Below, piece after piece: positions 44,278 to 46,385 of a stretch of 46,385 bases of DNA. A program made the position numbers and the translations under genes. Origin of the DNA: Spirogloea muscicola (lineage: Eukaryota > Streptophyta > Zygnematophyceae > Spirogloeales > Spirogloeaceae). The notes beneath the pieces are model-generated. The model was not told the DNA's origin, did no database searches, and was given only the letters and a program-made list of their open reading frames with translations. How positions within the stretch are numbered: the stretch's first letter is position 1; every line of letters begins with the position of its first letter. The DNA is taken from NCBI GenBank assembly GCA_009602725.1, contig WELB01000025.1:709184-755568 (forward strand). The letters are read 5' to 3'.

Positions 44278-46336
44278 TTAAGCAAGTTCTAGCTCCAGGA
44301 AAGCGAGGAGGGAGTCAAGATCTCGGGGACCAAGGTGGGAGGCAACTGGCTGCGAGCGCCGGAAGAGCATGAGTGTTGGGAAGCCTGGGACCTCATATGC
44401 GTCTGCCATGCGTGGGTACTTGTAAGCGTCCAGCTGCGCCAGCTGCGCAACATGGGGCAGCACAGGGCTTGAGTCAGCTCTTCAGAGCCATGACTCTTGG
44501 CTGTAGTCAGGAAATCCCCATGTGAGCCTGCAATGCTTGTGGCTGCTCCTTCAAGCTGAGCTCTTGCTTAGGGATGGCGGCAGGGGGGGCAGCAGGAGGG
44601 GTGGGGGGACAGAGACCTGGACAACCATGCCCTGGCGAGCGAGCTGCCGCGCGAGCTCCTGCCACGTGCCCTCCAGGCGCTGACAGTATGGGCACCACGG
44701 CGCGTAGAACATCACAAACGTCGGCCTGAGGAAACAGATGGCGGGACACCAAAGCCCGAGGACAAGGGTCATGCCGGCCCTTCAGGTGTGCGCCCGCGGA
44801 CGCCGCAGCGACGAAGGTAGGCCAGCAACATGCACAGCCGTATCACTGCCACACCGCAGCTCCTTATGAACAAGTCTGACCTCAAGCGCAGCATCTCGTA
44901 GAAGTTTGCTGGGTGGAGCTCCATGACGCCAGGCCGCGCCTCGCGCCTGCAAAAGGTCCGAAGAAGCTGCCATTGGCTTAGGACAGAGCCCAATGAGTGG
45001 CACCAGAGTGAGGGCTTGCGTTAAATAAGAGGAGAAAGGAAGAGTCTATCTCACAAGAGCGGCGGCACATAGGCGCCATCGGCTGCTGGAGCTGCTGCCG
45101 ATGTCAAGGGCAAGCGGGCTGGTGCACCGCGGCGACCACCGACATTCAGTGCTGCAGCGGCAACAGCTGCAACCAGGACCAGAGCGCCAGCTGCCAAGCC
45201 GCTGTGGCCCCACAGAGGCCCTCGGGCATCGGCGAAACGGCTCAAGCCCGGTGGCCCCTGCCGCCTCGGCAGCATCTGCCGCAGAGTCGCTGCCGGCCCG
45301 GAATCACCATCTTCGGCTGCTGCTGGCGCTGCCCAGCTGCCTTGCTTCGATGGGCTTGCCGGCGCTCGCCAGGCACCTGCCTCGCCGCGAGCGTCGGTGG
45401 CGTGATCGGGCTGGGACGGCTGCGATGATGGCCTGAGTGACGGCAGGACCGGGAGCAGGGCAGCATCTGTGCGGCGAAGCGGCGGCGGCGTTGCGCCGAG
45501 CCTGAGCTGCAGCGGCTGCAGCCCACCAGGCGTGCTGCCGGGGTATGTGAGTGCGGCCAGCGGCACCGCTGGCATTGCCGCCGCGATCGCCGAGACCTGC
45601 GAGCAGTCAACATGCAGGATGCCACCTGAGGGGCAGTAGCGCTTCACCATCTACCGCAGAACGCTGCTGTGACGGAGCCCTGCAGTCAGCCGGAAAGGGG
45701 GAGGGAGGGCAAAGCTGCAGGCGAGGAGGGAGGGAGACGTTACGTTGTCTCTGGCTGCGGCTTTAGCCACGCCGGCGTCTGCGGCAACGGCTGCCTCTGC
45801 CGCCTCAGCCTCGAGCAAGCGCAGCATCATCTGCGCCGCACGAGGCCGCCATGGAGGCGACTCGGCACCGGCTCTCAGTCCCGCCGATGTGGCCATTGTC
45901 AGCCAGTGAAGGAGCGCTGCGGAGGCTGCACAGGGCCTGCACGCCTCACCTGCAGCGACTCCACCTCGCGGCGCATGCCGGCGACCTCCGCCAGCATCGC
46001 CGCACGCTCCTCCTTCCACCGCTGCTCCGTCTCCATGCGCCGGCCCCGCAGCTCGCGCCACTGCGCGTCCGCCCATTGGGCCTGCCGCCGCCGCCGCCGC
46101 CGCAGACCGGCGACGCCCTCCGCGTCTGCCTCCATGGCCTCCTCAGCGGCGGCCTCCCCCTCCTCCATCCCAGCTGATCTGACAGCGTCATCCGGCCGGT
46201 ACTCGAGGCCATGGCCAGCAAAGTCCCGCAGCGTGGCGCCGCCGCCGTCCGCCAGGGCGCTCCCGATGCGGTCCAGAATCTCGTGCCGGTGCGGCTGCGC
46301 CTCCGCGCCCAGCGCGCTCCGTACGGCCTCCATCAC
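44278..46336 (-). CDS. Membrane-anchored thioredoxin-fold protein with CPYC site
   Basis: Six exons join with consistent phases: 46336-45950, 45830-45744, 45650-45055, 44946-44881, 44725-44617 and 44442 (or 44433)-44278, about 466-469 aa. The N-terminus (MEAVRSALGAEAQPHRHEIL) has an Arg/Glu-rich, probably coiled-coil stretch (ETEQRWKEERAAMLAEVAGM). Exon 3 is a low-complexity linker ending in one hydrophobic helix (GLAAGALVLVAAVAAAALNV). The C-terminal third is a thioredoxin fold: GVMELHPANFYEML, then FVMFYAPWCPYCQRLEGTWQ with the redox pair Cys390/Cys393, and the cis-proline loop VPGFPTLMLFR. It ends RDLDSLLAFLELELA-stop. The Trx part resembles both PDI-type domains and the C-terminal domain of plant APS reductases (APWCPFCQ, RDVDSL), but no APS-reductase catalytic domain is present. 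A role in disulfide exchange at a membrane is inferred. The gene may start further right, beyond the window. Confidence 0.72.
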
Positions 46337-46385
46337 GCCGCCGCCGCCGGCATCGGCGTGGCCGTTGGCGGCGGCGGCGGCGGCC

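Noticed and set aside
1-46385. CRISPR arrays, operons, prophage or bacterial defence systems
   Set aside because: Spliceosomal introns throughout, eukaryote-only genes and absence of regularly spaced repeats exclude a prokaryotic origin.

Overview
This is nuclear DNA from a green-lineage eukaryote, most likely a unicellular alga. Genes are split by many short GT-AG introns, lie on both strands, and often begin in very GC-rich first exons. One product carries a bipartite chloroplast-to-thylakoid-lumen targeting signal. A canonical PIN-type auxin efflux carrier, a plant-type PLAC8/DUF2985 protein, presenilin and a helicase-polymerase of the POLQ/TEBICHI type are present. The PIN gene points towards the streptophyte side of green algae, but that is inference; species cannot be fixed from the window.

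Layout: ribosomal stalk protein P0 (+, 321-2199, 4 exons); a 1.6 kb tail-to-tail spacer; a PIN carrier (-, 3807-7317, 9 exons reconstructed, 465 aa); a spacer with LINE debris; DNA polymerase theta (-, stop at 8897, extending to at least about 20.4 kb); a cluster of 5'-truncated LINE copies (21.4-23.2 kb); an assembly gap of N (23702-24591); a U-box E3 ligase whose 5' end lies in or before the gap (+, to 27331); a small C2H2 zinc-finger protein (-, 27898-29178); LINE debris and gene-poor DNA; a 160-aa single-pass membrane protein (-, 31828-32608); gene-poor DNA; presenilin (-, 34463-36684, 4 exons, 524 aa); LINE debris; a PLAC8/DUF2985 membrane protein (-, 38133-40379, 4 exons, 528 aa); a GC-rich unassigned stretch and a LINE 3' end; a thylakoid-lumen protein with a twin-arginine signal (+, 42561-43423); a tRNA-like sequence; and a membrane-anchored thioredoxin-fold protein (-, 44278-46336).

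The genes are unrelated housekeeping, membrane and DNA-repair functions; there is no operon-like or cluster logic. What ties the intergenic and some intronic DNA together is a family of non-LTR retrotransposon 3' ends. They share a C-terminal ORF signature ending near SDLxLxxRGY-stop, a short 3' UTR and a terminal GGGCTGGC...CAGCCC hairpin, and no poly(A) tail is seen. More than ten such tails in both orientations can be read by eye.

The most distinctive points are the complete PIN gene with a medium-length loop, a 174-bp partial exon duplication in POLQ that creates a possible in-frame 36-nt mini-exon, and the LINE hairpin family. Exon junctions were derived by hand from GT/AG sites, reading phase and protein family conservation; none is backed by transcript data here.
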